Source of the DNA: Lacticaseibacillus brantae DSM 23927
GTDB lineage: Bacteria; Bacillota; Bacilli; Lactobacillales; Lactobacillaceae
Reading direction: 5' to 3'
NCBI RefSeq assembly: GCF_001436115.1
Contig: NZ_AYZQ01000006.1
Span: 1 to 55,040, forward strand
Length of the DNA: 55,040 bases
Shown: positions 33,812 to 42,397 of the stretch, in pieces
How positions within the stretch are numbered: the first letter of the stretch is position 1
Layout of the letters: each line of letters begins with the position of its first letter
Translations under genes and position numbers: made by a program
The notes under the pieces: model-generated
What the model saw: the letters and a program-made list of their open reading frames with translations, nothing else
Told to the model about the DNA's origin: nothing
Databases searched by the model: none

Positions 33812-33847
33812 TGTTGTTCATGATTTTTACTATTGGAGGTAGTGTAC

Positions 33848-36800
33848 ATGAAAGACAAGCGCCGGATTAAAGTACCACGTAGTTTACTGTTTAGTAGCAC
33901 GGTATTGACCTTGATGGTGATTGGCGGCACCCATAGCCATACCGTCAAGGCTGAAGAAACAGTCGAGCCGATTACTGCTACTGTGCCGGAAACACAATCG
34001 GCGACCGTGGCACCCACGACCGCAAATGTTGACGAAGCTAAGGTAGACGCTCAACAGCCTGGCGGTCAGAAAACCATCACGACTGGTTCTAATCAAGCAC
34101 CAGTTGCTGTCCCTCAGACAGCGGTTCAAAATCCACCTGTTGCCCAGCCTAGGACTACGGCGGCAGTAACGACCGCGGAACCAGTGGCCGGGCGGACAAT
34201 TGTGAATGTGATTAAGCAGTCTGATCACTATGATATTCAATATAGTGATTCAACTACAGCACGGGTCTATATTTTTGCCAATAATTTATTCCGGTACTAT
34301 CTGGATCCAACTGGACAATACGCCGATCCGGCACAATCAGCTCCAAACTTGAACGCCAAAATTATTGTGAAAGACCTAGCGGCGTATGGGTTGGACGCTT
34401 TTAATGCTTCAACATTGGAAGCTGCTGGGGACAGTTTCACATTGAAGACGCCGCAAATGAGCATCGTCTTTAATAAGGCAGCTGGGACGATGGCTGTTAA
34501 TAAGATTTCCAATGGCACCAGCAAACAGGCCTTCACCGAAACGAAGACGACTGACGTCACCAGTACTTCGACGACCGAACATTTGAGCGTTGCTAAGGAC
34601 GAAAACTTCTTTGGCGGTGGGACCCAAAATGGACGGTTCACGCATCGTGGTGAGCAAGTCAAGATTGTCAACACGAATAACTGGGTAGATGGTGGCGTGG
34701 CTTCACCAAATCCGTTCTACTGGTCCACTAATGGATATGGTGTGCTACGGAATACTTTTACGCCGGGACTATATGACTTTGGCTCCACAGATCCTAATGA
34801 ATTAACGACTACACATGATGAGAACCGTCTGGACGCATTCTATTTTGTTGGGGATACACCGTATCAAATTCTGAAGAGTTATTATGATTTGACTGGTGAC
34901 CCAGCATTGATGCCAATGTACGGGTTTTATGAAGCACATCTGAATGCCTACAATCGGGACTACTGGGTCGAGGCCAATAAAGGCGATCACAATGCCATTC
35001 TTTTCCCGGATGGGAAATACTATGTTGAATATCAACCAGGTAGTGTCCCAGCTGGCAAGACTGGTGTCCTGGAATCGCTGAATGGTGATACGAGTGCCTA
35101 TCAATTTAGCGCTCGAGAAGTAATCGATCAATATATTAATAACGACATGCCACTGGGGTGGTTCTTGCCAAACGATGGCTATGGTGCCGGTTATGGGCAA
35201 ACTGGTACTTTGGATGGGAACATCGCTAATTTGAAGAGCTTTGTTGATTATGCAAAATCTAAAGGGGTAAACGTCGGCTTGTGGACGCAGCAGGCCTTGC
35301 ACCCTGTTGATCCCGCACATCCAACTGATAAAGACCGGGATTTAGAGAAAGAAATCGGCGCCGGTATTACCGCACTAAAGACAGACGTGGCATGGGTAGG
35401 ACAAGGGTATTCATTTGGGTTATCAGGAATTGATGACGCTTACAACTTATTTGTCAAAACAAAGGATGGCCAAGTCCGGCCATTGATTGTTACCTTGGAC
35501 GGTTGGGCTGGTACTCAACGATTCGCCGGCATCTGGGATGGGGACCAGACTGGTGGACAATGGGAATATATTCGCTTCCACATTCCAACGTACATTGGTG
35601 AAGGCCTTTCAGGTCAGCCAAACGTTGGCTCAGACATGGACGGTATTTTCGGCGGGAACAATCCCGTCATCAACACCCGCGATTACCAGTGGAAGGCGTT
35701 CACGCCAATCCAATTAAACATGGATGGGTGGGGGGCTAACCCGAAGAACCCGTTCATCTTTGATAAGAAGACTACCGACATTAACAGAGCTTACCTGAAA
35801 CAGAAGTCAATGCTGATGCCATATATTTATAGCTCGGCAGCCCAAGCTTCATTTGCTGGCAAGCCGATGGTTCGGGCGCTGTTCCTGGACTATCCAAATG
35901 AACCACAAGTCTATACCAACGTTACCCAGTATGAATATCTCTGGGGTGACAACATGTTAGTGGCACCAATTTACCAAAATACCGCCGCTGACAAGGACGG
36001 CAATGACATCCGGAATGGCATTTACCTACCAGATAAGAACCAAATTTGGCTGGATTACTACACAGGTAAGGCCTATCAAGGCGGCCAAACGCTGAATAAT
36101 TTTGACGCGCCAATTTGGAAGTTGCCAGTGTTTGTGAAGGCAGGGTCGATTATCGCGACGACCAATCCAAATAATAATCCATCAGAAATTGATCATACAA
36201 ATCGCAGTTTCCAAATTTTCCCAGGCGGCACCAATGACTATAGCGTCTACGAAGACGATGGCGTCAGCCAGGGTTATCTGGATGGCCGGTCGGCAACCAC
36301 ACACATCACTAGTGCCTTATCCGACAAGAAATTAACCATCCATTTGGATGTGACGGCTGGCGATTACAATGGCATGATCAAGAATCGGACAACTGAATTG
36401 GCCGTCAAGTCTGAAAGCGCGCCTGAAACAGTCACTGCCACTATTGGTGGAAAGACTGTGACCTTGAAAGCAGTCACGAGCGCAGCCGACTTTGCTGCTG
36501 GCACGAACGTCTTCCTCTTTGATGAAGCATACAGCACAAACAGTTATTTGAATGATCTCGGTGGGACGGCCCTGAATCAGAAGTTCTTGCGTATTAAGTT
36601 GGAATCCAGTGATGTCACTGCTGGCGCAACGAATGTCGTCATTGATGGTGTGACGGTGAATACCCAAGCTGAAAATACCATTCCACCAATGTCAGATAAC
36701 GTTGCTGTCCCTGGGAACTTCAAAGCTGTTGATACCAAAACGCCTTCCACGAGTCTTCAAGTTACTTGGGATGCTGTTCCAGGTGCTGTGAGTTACAACG

Positions 36801-39800
36801 TTAAAGTCGATGGGCAAGTGAACACAGGCATTAAAGATACTTCATTTATTCTTGATGCGCTAAAACCTGAAACAACGCATACTTTCCAAGTACAAGCCGT
36901 TACTGCCGATGCATCATCAGCATGGAGTGATGAATTGGCGATTGCCACCGTGCCAGATCCGATGCGGAATGCTTTAACGGTAGTTCGAAATCAAGTTGAG
37001 TCAAACATTAAAGGCGTTGATGTTTGGCAGAGCGGATACGGCGTTGACAAACTTTTTGACAAAGATTTGTCCTCACAAGCTCACTCAAATTGGTTCGCCA
37101 GTGCCGGTGATGTGAAACAGTCAGCCACACCAATGACCATTGCAACTGATTTTGGCGAGGCTTATGATTTAGCGCAATTCATTTACGTCCCTCGTCAAGA
37201 TGGCGGGAACAATGGGATGATCACCAAGGCGAAGATTAGTTATAGTTTGGATGGTATTCATTGGCAGTCAACCGGACAAGATTACATTTGGCAAGCTGAT
37301 AAGACGAATAAGGAAGTTGACTTCCCTGTTGGGACATGGGCTCGTTATGTGCAGATTGAAATCCCTGCTGGCGGTTCTGTTGGGGACTTTGTTTCTGGGA
37401 ATGAATTTCTGTTTATGAAGCGGGATAATACCTCGGGTCGTGTGGTTGGTGATATTTCAAATGATGGCACAATCGACAATAACGATGCGACATCATTGAG
37501 AAATTATACTGGTCTAACAAAGGGCAAGGATAGTGACTTCCAAGGTTACGTATCAAATGGCGATATTAATGGTAATGGGGTCATTGACGCCTACGATATT
37601 AACTATGTTTTGGCCCAACTTGATCCAGCAATTACACAACCAGATACAACTGTTCCAACGGGTGTCTTAAGCTTAAGAACTGATAAAACGTCATACAAAC
37701 CTGGTGATCAAATTAAGGTGACGCTTGTCGGGACTGGAATGAGCGGTGTTAACGGTCTGAGTGCCCGGGTTCATATTAACGGAGCTGAACTCAAGTTGTC
37801 AGGCGACTTCAGCAGTACTGCCGCATCGGCCAAGATGACTAACTTCTCGAAGTATCGTCTCCATACGGACGGATCAGAAGATTTATACCTGGTGCTGGTC
37901 AACCAAGGTGATCAACCACGCTTGAGTGGGGATCAGACATTGATGACATTTACGCTGACAGCCAACAAGGCTATTAACGGCAAGGACATTTCCTTACAAC
38001 TTGCGGACGGTGAATTGGTCAACCAATATTCACCAGAAACGATGACGCTTGAACAAGATCCAATTTTGCTCACTCAAGACAAGGCAGATACCTCACAATT
38101 ATCTCAAGCAATAACGATTGGTGAGAGTTTGAAGCCAGATGCTTTCACAGCGGATAGTTGGCAAAAGCTAGCTGATGCCATTCAGGCCGGTAAGACCGTG
38201 CTGACCGGCAATGATCCAGATCAGGGCGCAGTTGATACAGCTGCAAAGGCCATTACGGATGCGATTTCACAATTAGCGCCTGCCAAAGAGCTTGATAAAT
38301 CGAGTCTTCAAAGTGTTATTGACAGTGCTAAAGCTATTGATGCCTCAGCTTATACGCCAAATACTGCCAAGACTCTCACCGACGCATTGAGCAAGGCCAC
38401 TACCGTCATGAGTAATGATGGCGCGACTCGGGAGGAAGTTAATCAAGCTGCTGCTGATTTAATTTCGGCCTTGGGACAATTGCAAACGCGGGCAGACAAA
38501 TCAGGCCTGCAAGCAACGCTTAACAAAGCAGCACAATTAACAGAAAAAGACTATACACCAGATACTTGGGCGGCCTTACAGGCGGCTGTGGCAAAAGGTG
38601 ATAAGCTCATTCCTGATGAAAATGCGGTCCAAGCTGACGTCATTGCAGCGACCGCAGCGATTCAGTCGGCAATTGATCAGCTAAAACCAATTAAAGACAA
38701 TTCAACTAGCAAGATTGCTTTGGCAGATAGCATTAGTCAAGCTGGCCAACTCAAGGAATCTGACTATCAACCTGCTAATTGGCCAGCCTTCACTGAGGCA
38801 TTGGCAGCTGCTAAGAAGGTTCAAGCTGATGACAACGCAACTCAGGCTGAAATTGATAGTGCAAACCAAGCATTGAAAGCTGCAATGAATGCGCTGGTGC
38901 CAATCGATGACACAGTTGATAAGACGGCTCTAGAAGCTTTGGTTGAGAAAACCAACAAGCTGGATCCGGCCAACTACACTGCGGGTTCGTGGATTGCGGT
39001 CGAAAATGCACTTGAGAATGCGAATAAAGTGCTCAAGGACGATCAGGCAACATCGGCAATGATTAAGGCAGCAATTGATCAAATTAACACCGCTGTTGGT
39101 AAATTAGAAGCCATTAAGCCTTCACAACCTACCCCGACACCAACGCCAACTCCTGCCATTAGTGGTGGTGTAACGCACGTGACGGTTGGGACCAACCCAG
39201 CGTTAGTCGATTGGCTGAAAGGTGTCAGCGTTGATAACGCTGGCGGCACAACACCAGCGATTACCGTGGATCACACTAAGGTGGATTTCAATAAGCCAGG
39301 CACCTATCAAGTGGTTTACAGTACTGTCGTCAACGGACAAACAATTACTAAGACCGTTGATTTAGTCGTCGATACCCAAGCAACGGCACTTTCTGGAAAC
39401 GTGGTGGTAGATTACGCGCCAGATTACGGGATTGCGGTCTGGAATCTTGATGGCAATGGGAAGCCAACTGTCTTTAGCGGTAAGCGCGCGATGACAGGTA
39501 CTTGGTATGACATTAAGCAGGCCATTAGTATTGATGGCAAGACATTTTATGAATTAACTAGTGGTGGCTTCATTGATGCTGGATATACACAAACAGGCGA
39601 TGTCTATCTGGCTAAATTCCCAGGCATTGTGACAATTAAGTCAGCTGCTACGGTATTCACTGACGCTAAGGGGATGCAGACTGATGGGCGGACGTTGGCA
39701 GTCGGCACGAGTTGGAAAGTCTTCAATCTCGTGTACTTGCCAAACGGTGACAAGCTGTACAACCTTGGTGGAAATCAATACATCAAAGTGGAGAATGCTC

Positions 39801-40045
39801 AAGTTGGTCAGTCTGTCGCTAAACCAGTTGTGACATCAGTCAAGCAAGTTGTTGCCGTAAACTACACACCTGGTTATGGCATTGCACTTTGGAAGGACAA
39901 TGGCGGTACCACTTTTGCCGGTCGCCATCTGGCCACAGGTTCGAAGTGGAAAGTCAGTGCCATTGCAAAGTGGGCCAACGGCAAGACCTTCTTGCAAGTT
40001 GGCACAAATCAGTGGATTGATGCCCGCTATACCAAGGCAGTTTAG
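33848..40045 (+). CDS. Secreted multidomain GH31 glycosidase, probably an alpha-N-acetylgalactosaminidase
   Basis: The protein has 2065 residues. A signal peptide (cleavage near TVKA-EE, ~37) and a Thr/Pro/Val linker precede a GH31 N-domain and barrel (~250-935). Likely nucleophile is D513 (LKTDVAWVGQGYSFG) and acid/base D566 (WDGDQTGG). The TDVxW-type motif differs from the usual alpha-glucosidase D-x-N-E and resembles GH31 enzymes that cut alpha-GalNAc. Then follow a fibronectin-III-like domain (~958-1036), CBM32/F5-8C (~1045-1190), two dockerin-like calcium repeats (1202-1213, 1239-1250), a cohesin-like domain (~1271-1405), five FIVAR repeats (~1413-1758), an Ig-like domain and three SLAP-like modules. 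ATG 33848 has GGAGG eight bases upstream. Neighbouring GH101 and GH112 genes support a mucin-glycan role; specificity is inference. Confidence 0.85.
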   Translation: MKDKRRIKVPRSLLFSSTVLTLMVIGGTHSHTVKAEETVEPITATVPETQSATVAPTTANVDEAKVDAQQPGGQKTITTGSNQAPVAVPQTAVQNPPVAQPRTTAAVTTAEPVAGRTIVNVIKQSDHYDIQYSDSTTARVYIFANNLFRYYLDPTGQYADPAQSAPNLNAKIIVKDLAAYGLDAFNASTLEAAGDSFTLKTPQMSIVFNKAAGTMAVNKISNGTSKQAFTETKTTDVTSTSTTEHLSVAKDENFFGGGTQNGRFTHRGEQVKIVNTNNWVDGGVASPNPFYWSTNGYGVLRNTFTPGLYDFGSTDPNELTTTHDENRLDAFYFVGDTPYQILKSYYDLTGDPALMPMYGFYEAHLNAYNRDYWVEANKGDHNAILFPDGKYYVEYQPGSVPAGKTGVLESLNGDTSAYQFSAREVIDQYINNDMPLGWFLPNDGYGAGYGQTGTLDGNIANLKSFVDYAKSKGVNVGLWTQQALHPVDPAHPTDKDRDLEKEIGAGITALKTDVAWVGQGYSFGLSGIDDAYNLFVKTKDGQVRPLIVTLDGWAGTQRFAGIWDGDQTGGQWEYIRFHIPTYIGEGLSGQPNVGSDMDGIFGGNNPVINTRDYQWKAFTPIQLNMDGWGANPKNPFIFDKKTTDINRAYLKQKSMLMPYIYSSAAQASFAGKPMVRALFLDYPNEPQVYTNVTQYEYLWGDNMLVAPIYQNTAADKDGNDIRNGIYLPDKNQIWLDYYTGKAYQGGQTLNNFDAPIWKLPVFVKAGSIIATTNPNNNPSEIDHTNRSFQIFPGGTNDYSVYEDDGVSQGYLDGRSATTHITSALSDKKLTIHLDVTAGDYNGMIKNRTTELAVKSESAPETVTATIGGKTVTLKAVTSAADFAAGTNVFLFDEAYSTNSYLNDLGGTALNQKFLRIKLESSDVTAGATNVVIDGVTVNTQAENTIPPMSDNVAVPGNFKAVDTKTPSTSLQVTWDAVPGAVSYNVKVDGQVNTGIKDTSFILDALKPETTHTFQVQAVTADASSAWSDELAIATVPDPMRNALTVVRNQVESNIKGVDVWQSGYGVDKLFDKDLSSQAHSNWFASAGDVKQSATPMTIATDFGEAYDLAQFIYVPRQDGGNNGMITKAKISYSLDGIHWQSTGQDYIWQADKTNKEVDFPVGTWARYVQIEIPAGGSVGDFVSGNEFLFMKRDNTSGRVVGDISNDGTIDNNDATSLRNYTGLTKGKDSDFQGYVSNGDINGNGVIDAYDINYVLAQLDPAITQPDTTVPTGVLSLRTDKTSYKPGDQIKVTLVGTGMSGVNGLSARVHINGAELKLSGDFSSTAASAKMTNFSKYRLHTDGSEDLYLVLVNQGDQPRLSGDQTLMTFTLTANKAINGKDISLQLADGELVNQYSPETMTLEQDPILLTQDKADTSQLSQAITIGESLKPDAFTADSWQKLADAIQAGKTVLTGNDPDQGAVDTAAKAITDAISQLAPAKELDKSSLQSVIDSAKAIDASAYTPNTAKTLTDALSKATTVMSNDGATREEVNQAAADLISALGQLQTRADKSGLQATLNKAAQLTEKDYTPDTWAALQAAVAKGDKLIPDENAVQADVIAATAAIQSAIDQLKPIKDNSTSKIALADSISQAGQLKESDYQPANWPAFTEALAAAKKVQADDNATQAEIDSANQALKAAMNALVPIDDTVDKTALEALVEKTNKLDPANYTAGSWIAVENALENANKVLKDDQATSAMIKAAIDQINTAVGKLEAIKPSQPTPTPTPTPAISGGVTHVTVGTNPALVDWLKGVSVDNAGGTTPAITVDHTKVDFNKPGTYQVVYSTVVNGQTITKTVDLVVDTQATALSGNVVVDYAPDYGIAVWNLDGNGKPTVFSGKRAMTGTWYDIKQAISIDGKTFYELTSGGFIDAGYTQTGDVYLAKFPGIVTIKSAATVFTDAKGMQTDGRTLAVGTSWKVFNLVYLPNGDKLYNLGGNQYIKVENAQVGQSVAKPVVTSVKQVVAVNYTPGYGIALWKDNGGTTFAGRHLATGSKWKVSAIAKWANGKTFLQVGTNQWIDARYTKAV

Positions 40046-40050
40046 TATCA

Positions 40051-40083
40051 AAAATGGGCCCCCGATAACGGGGCCTATTTTTG
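40051..40083 (+). terminator. Intrinsic terminator after the GH31 gene
   Basis: AAATGGGCCCC pairs with GGGGCCTATTT (one G-U) and is followed by T5. It separates the GH31 gene from the epimerase-like gene. Confidence 0.78.
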
Positions 40084-40145
40084 TGGCGCTTGGCGGAATA
40101 GTTGAATTAACCGGTAATGAGTTGCATGATAAGAGCGTAAGTAAA

Positions 40146-40161
40146 ACGCAAGCGGTTTCAG
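40146..40161 (+). promoter_or_regulatory. cre-like site upstream of the epimerase-like gene
   Basis: ACGCAAGCGGTTTCAG matches the cre consensus with two mismatches and sits about 30 bases before the start codon. Confidence 0.35.
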
Positions 40162-40189
40162 CTTGGCGATGAAAGAAGAGGAAGAGTGA

Positions 40190-41074
40190 ATGTTAACGAT
40201 TGAGAATGGTAAATTTCGGGCCACCATTAGTGAAATGGGTGCCGAACTCCAAAGTTTAGTGAACCGCAAGGATGACTACGAGTTCATCTGGTCGGATAAA
40301 GGCCGCGGTATTTGGCCTCGGCATGCGCCCATTTTGTTTCCAGCGATTGGGAAATCTAACGATGATCAATATATGATTGATGGCCAGTTGTACCCAATGC
40401 ACCAACACGGTTTCGCTCGCGATTTTCCTTTCACATTAGTCAAGCATGACAAGGGTTCAGCAACATTTAGCCTTAAATCAAACGACGAAACCCGGACGAT
40501 GTTTCCCTATGATTTTGAACTGCTGGTGACCTATACCTTAAACAAAAAGGGCCTGTCAATTGATTACACCGTTAAAAACGTGGACAAGGAAGACTTTGCT
40601 TTTTCACTGGGCTCCCATCCGGGCTTCCAAGTCGCTGTTAATGATGAAGGTGACTTCGATGATTACAGCCTGACGCTGACGCCAGTGGATGGGGCCATTA
40701 AACAATTTGATATTGATCCGGTCCCATTCCGCGATGGCGACATCTCCGACTTGGATGCGGCTGAAGACAACAAAATTCCATTGACCCATGAGCTGCTTGA
40801 TGATGGCTTAATTATTTTGGACAATCCCGAAATTCAAAGTATCAGCTTGAGTTCGCCCAATCAGAAGCACAGCGTGACATTGCAGGTTAACGATTTCCCT
40901 TATTTGGCAATCTGGAGCCCTGAACACAAAAATGCACCGTTTGTTTGTGTTGAACCCTTCAATGGTCTACCTGATGAATTTGGTGATCCGAGCGATTTGT
41001 TCCATAAAGAAGGCAATGTCGCCGTCAAAGCCCGGGATCAAAAACAGATGAGTTATCAAATCGACCTCGTCTAG
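40190..41074 (+). CDS. Aldose 1-epimerase family protein (LacX-like)
   Basis: This is a 294-residue cytosolic protein. Family marks are AELQSLVNRKDDYEFIW, PRHAPILFPAIG, MHQHGFARDFPF (His), SLGSHPGFQV (His) and VEPFNGLPD (Glu). These match the LacX/YeaD-like branch of galactose mutarotases. It would interconvert anomers of galactose or a related sugar. Placed between the two giant glycosidase genes, it could serve galactose released from mucin glycans. Its own cre-like site and terminator indicate a separate transcript. The exact sugar is unknown. Confidence 0.85.
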   Translation: MLTIENGKFRATISEMGAELQSLVNRKDDYEFIWSDKGRGIWPRHAPILFPAIGKSNDDQYMIDGQLYPMHQHGFARDFPFTLVKHDKGSATFSLKSNDETRTMFPYDFELLVTYTLNKKGLSIDYTVKNVDKEDFAFSLGSHPGFQVAVNDEGDFDDYSLTLTPVDGAIKQFDIDPVPFRDGDISDLDAAEDNKIPLTHELLDDGLIILDNPEIQSISLSSPNQKHSVTLQVNDFPYLAIWSPEHKNAPFVCVEPFNGLPDEFGDPSDLFHKEGNVAVKARDQKQMSYQIDLV

Positions 41075-41121
41075 TGAAAGTTTTCAGAAAGATGAACAGT
41101 AAAAATTCACTAAAGTAAAAG

Positions 41122-41172
41122 ACCGTGTCACAGACAGTTACTGAAAGCGCTGTCTATGGCGCGGTTTTTGGT
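41122..41172 (+). terminator. Probable intrinsic terminator
   Basis: ACCGTGTCACAGACAG pairs imperfectly with CTGTCTATGGCGCGGT and is followed by T5. It ends the epimerase-like gene. Confidence 0.65.
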
Positions 41173-41270
41173 CTCTGAGGCGGCTTTAATTTTTCAGTCC
41201 ACATTATGAAAAAGTGTGTTAAAATATCTTGGTAAGTGAATAACAATATTTCCTAGGAGGAATTCTATTT

Positions 41271-42152
41271 ATGCCATTAGTCAACGCTGCTGAAATTGTT
41301 AAGGCTGCTCATGAAGGCCACTATGCAATTGGCGCATTTAACACCAACAACTTGGAATGGACTCGTGCCATCTTAGCTGGTGCACAAGAAAAGAACGTTC
41401 CAGTTATCATCCAAACTTCTATGGGTGCTGCTACATACATGGGTGGTTACGAATTTTGTAAGACCATGATCGAAGCAACTGTTAAGTCTATGGGTATCAC
41501 AGTTCCTGTTGTGATTCACCTTGACCACGGTAGCTACGATGCTGCTAAGGAAGCCATTGCTGCTGGTTACAACTCAGTTATGTTTGATGGCCATGACTTA
41601 CCTTTTGAAGAAAACTTAGCTAAGACTAAGGAAATCGTTGCTTTAGCACATGCTAAGGGCATTTCTGTTGAAGCTGAAGTTGGTTCAATTGGTGGTGAAG
41701 AAGACGGTATCGTTGGTGAAGGCGAATTAGCTGATGTTGAAGAAGCTAAGCAAATCGCTGCTACCGGTGTTGACTTCATGGCTGCTGGTATTGGTAACAT
41801 TCATGGCCAATACCCAGATAACTGGAAGGGTCTGCACTTCGACCGTCTCCAAGAACTTAACGATGCTGTTCCAGTACCATTAGTATTACACGGTGGTTCA
41901 GGGATTCCTCAAGAACAAGTTCAAAAGGCTATCACAATGGGTGTTTCTAAGTTGAACATCAACACTGAATGCCAACTTGCCTTTGACAAGGCTACTCGTG
42001 AATATATCGAAGCTGGTAAGGACCAAGTTGGTAAGGGCTTCGATCCTCGTAAGTTACTTAAGCCTGGTACTGATGCTATCCAAGCAACCTTTGAAGAAAT
42101 CACTGGTTGGATTGGTAACAAGCCTATCAAGCTCGTTCCAGAAGCTATCTAA
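41271..42152 (+). CDS. fba: Class II fructose-bisphosphate aldolase
   Basis: This zinc aldolase has 293 residues. Ligand and active-site motifs are VIHLDHGSYD (Asp and His), VEAEVGSIGGEEDG, GIGNIHGQYPDNW (His), LVLHGGSGIP (His) and KLNINTECQ. It cleaves fructose 1,6-bisphosphate in glycolysis. Codon choice is strongly biased to preferred codons (for example GGT, GCT, AAC), unlike the flanking genes, as for a highly expressed housekeeping gene. A related tagatose-bisphosphate role for galactose breakdown cannot be excluded but is less likely. GGAGG lies ten bases before the ATG. It is flanked by terminators, so it is its own unit within the glycan locus. Confidence 0.92.
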   Translation: MPLVNAAEIVKAAHEGHYAIGAFNTNNLEWTRAILAGAQEKNVPVIIQTSMGAATYMGGYEFCKTMIEATVKSMGITVPVVIHLDHGSYDAAKEAIAAGYNSVMFDGHDLPFEENLAKTKEIVALAHAKGISVEAEVGSIGGEEDGIVGEGELADVEEAKQIAATGVDFMAAGIGNIHGQYPDNWKGLHFDRLQELNDAVPVPLVLHGGSGIPQEQVQKAITMGVSKLNINTECQLAFDKATREYIEAGKDQVGKGFDPRKLLKPGTDAIQATFEEITGWIGNKPIKLVPEAI

Positions 42153-42168
42153 TTTAAGATTACAACAT

Positions 42169-42199
42169 AAGCGTTCGGCAGAAGCCGGACGCTTTTTTT
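42169..42199 (+). terminator. Intrinsic terminator after fba
   Basis: AGCGTTCGGC pairs with GCCGGACGCT and is followed by T7. Confidence 0.88.
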
Positions 42200-42327
42200 G
42201 TATAATTTTCTCCGAATATTGCACTTTTAAAATTGGCTTATTTTTTATAAATATTGATTGGAAGCTGATTGAAAACTAAATATATAAAGCTTTCATTGAT
42301 ATCCGTCATTTCAAGGTATTTTATTAG

Positions 42328-42378
42328 TTGTTTATTTATGCTAAATAGCGGTTATACTCTCATTGTAAACACTTACAA
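42328..42378 (+). promoter_or_regulatory. GH101 promoter with downstream cre-like palindrome
   Basis: TTGTTT (42328-42333) and TATACT (42353-42358) form a promoter with 19-base spacing. TTGTAAACACTTACAA (42363-42378) is a palindrome with perfect 6-bp arms and fits cre except for A in place of the central G. TAGCGGTTATACT is shared, with one base change, with the GH31 promoter. Confidence 0.6.
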
Positions 42379-42397
42379 AATTTTGGAGGGTACAAAA

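Larger units (their letters stand above)
33536..33847. promoter_or_regulatory. AT-rich divergent region between pcp and the GH31 gene
   Basis: No gene is visible in these 312 bases. They hold the pcp promoter, the GH31 promoter with a cre-like site (33755-33783), a terminator-like hairpin (33780-33811) and the GH31 ribosome site GGAGG (33835-33839). The stretch 33590-33750 is AT-rich with no clear repeat. Confidence 0.6.

Noticed and set aside
34802-35320. 172-codon open frame on the minus strand inside the GH31 gene
   Set aside because: It lies wholly inside a well-supported coding frame, has no ribosome site and no recognisable domain; it is an antisense shadow.
38085-39120. Possible DNA tandem repeat or CRISPR-like array in the FIVAR region
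   Set aside because: The repeats are at protein level (~65 residues) with diverged DNA; no short identical direct repeats with spacers were seen anywhere in the window.
33848-40045. Annotation of the GH31 as a plain alpha-glucosidase
   Set aside because: The catalytic motif context and glycan-locus neighbours fit alpha-GalNAc cleavage better, though this remains to be tested.
41271-42152. Aldolase as a dedicated tagatose-bisphosphate enzyme of the glycan locus
   Set aside because: Strong preferred-codon bias, own promoter region and flanking terminators fit the glycolytic gene; a role for galactose via tagatose is possible but unsupported.
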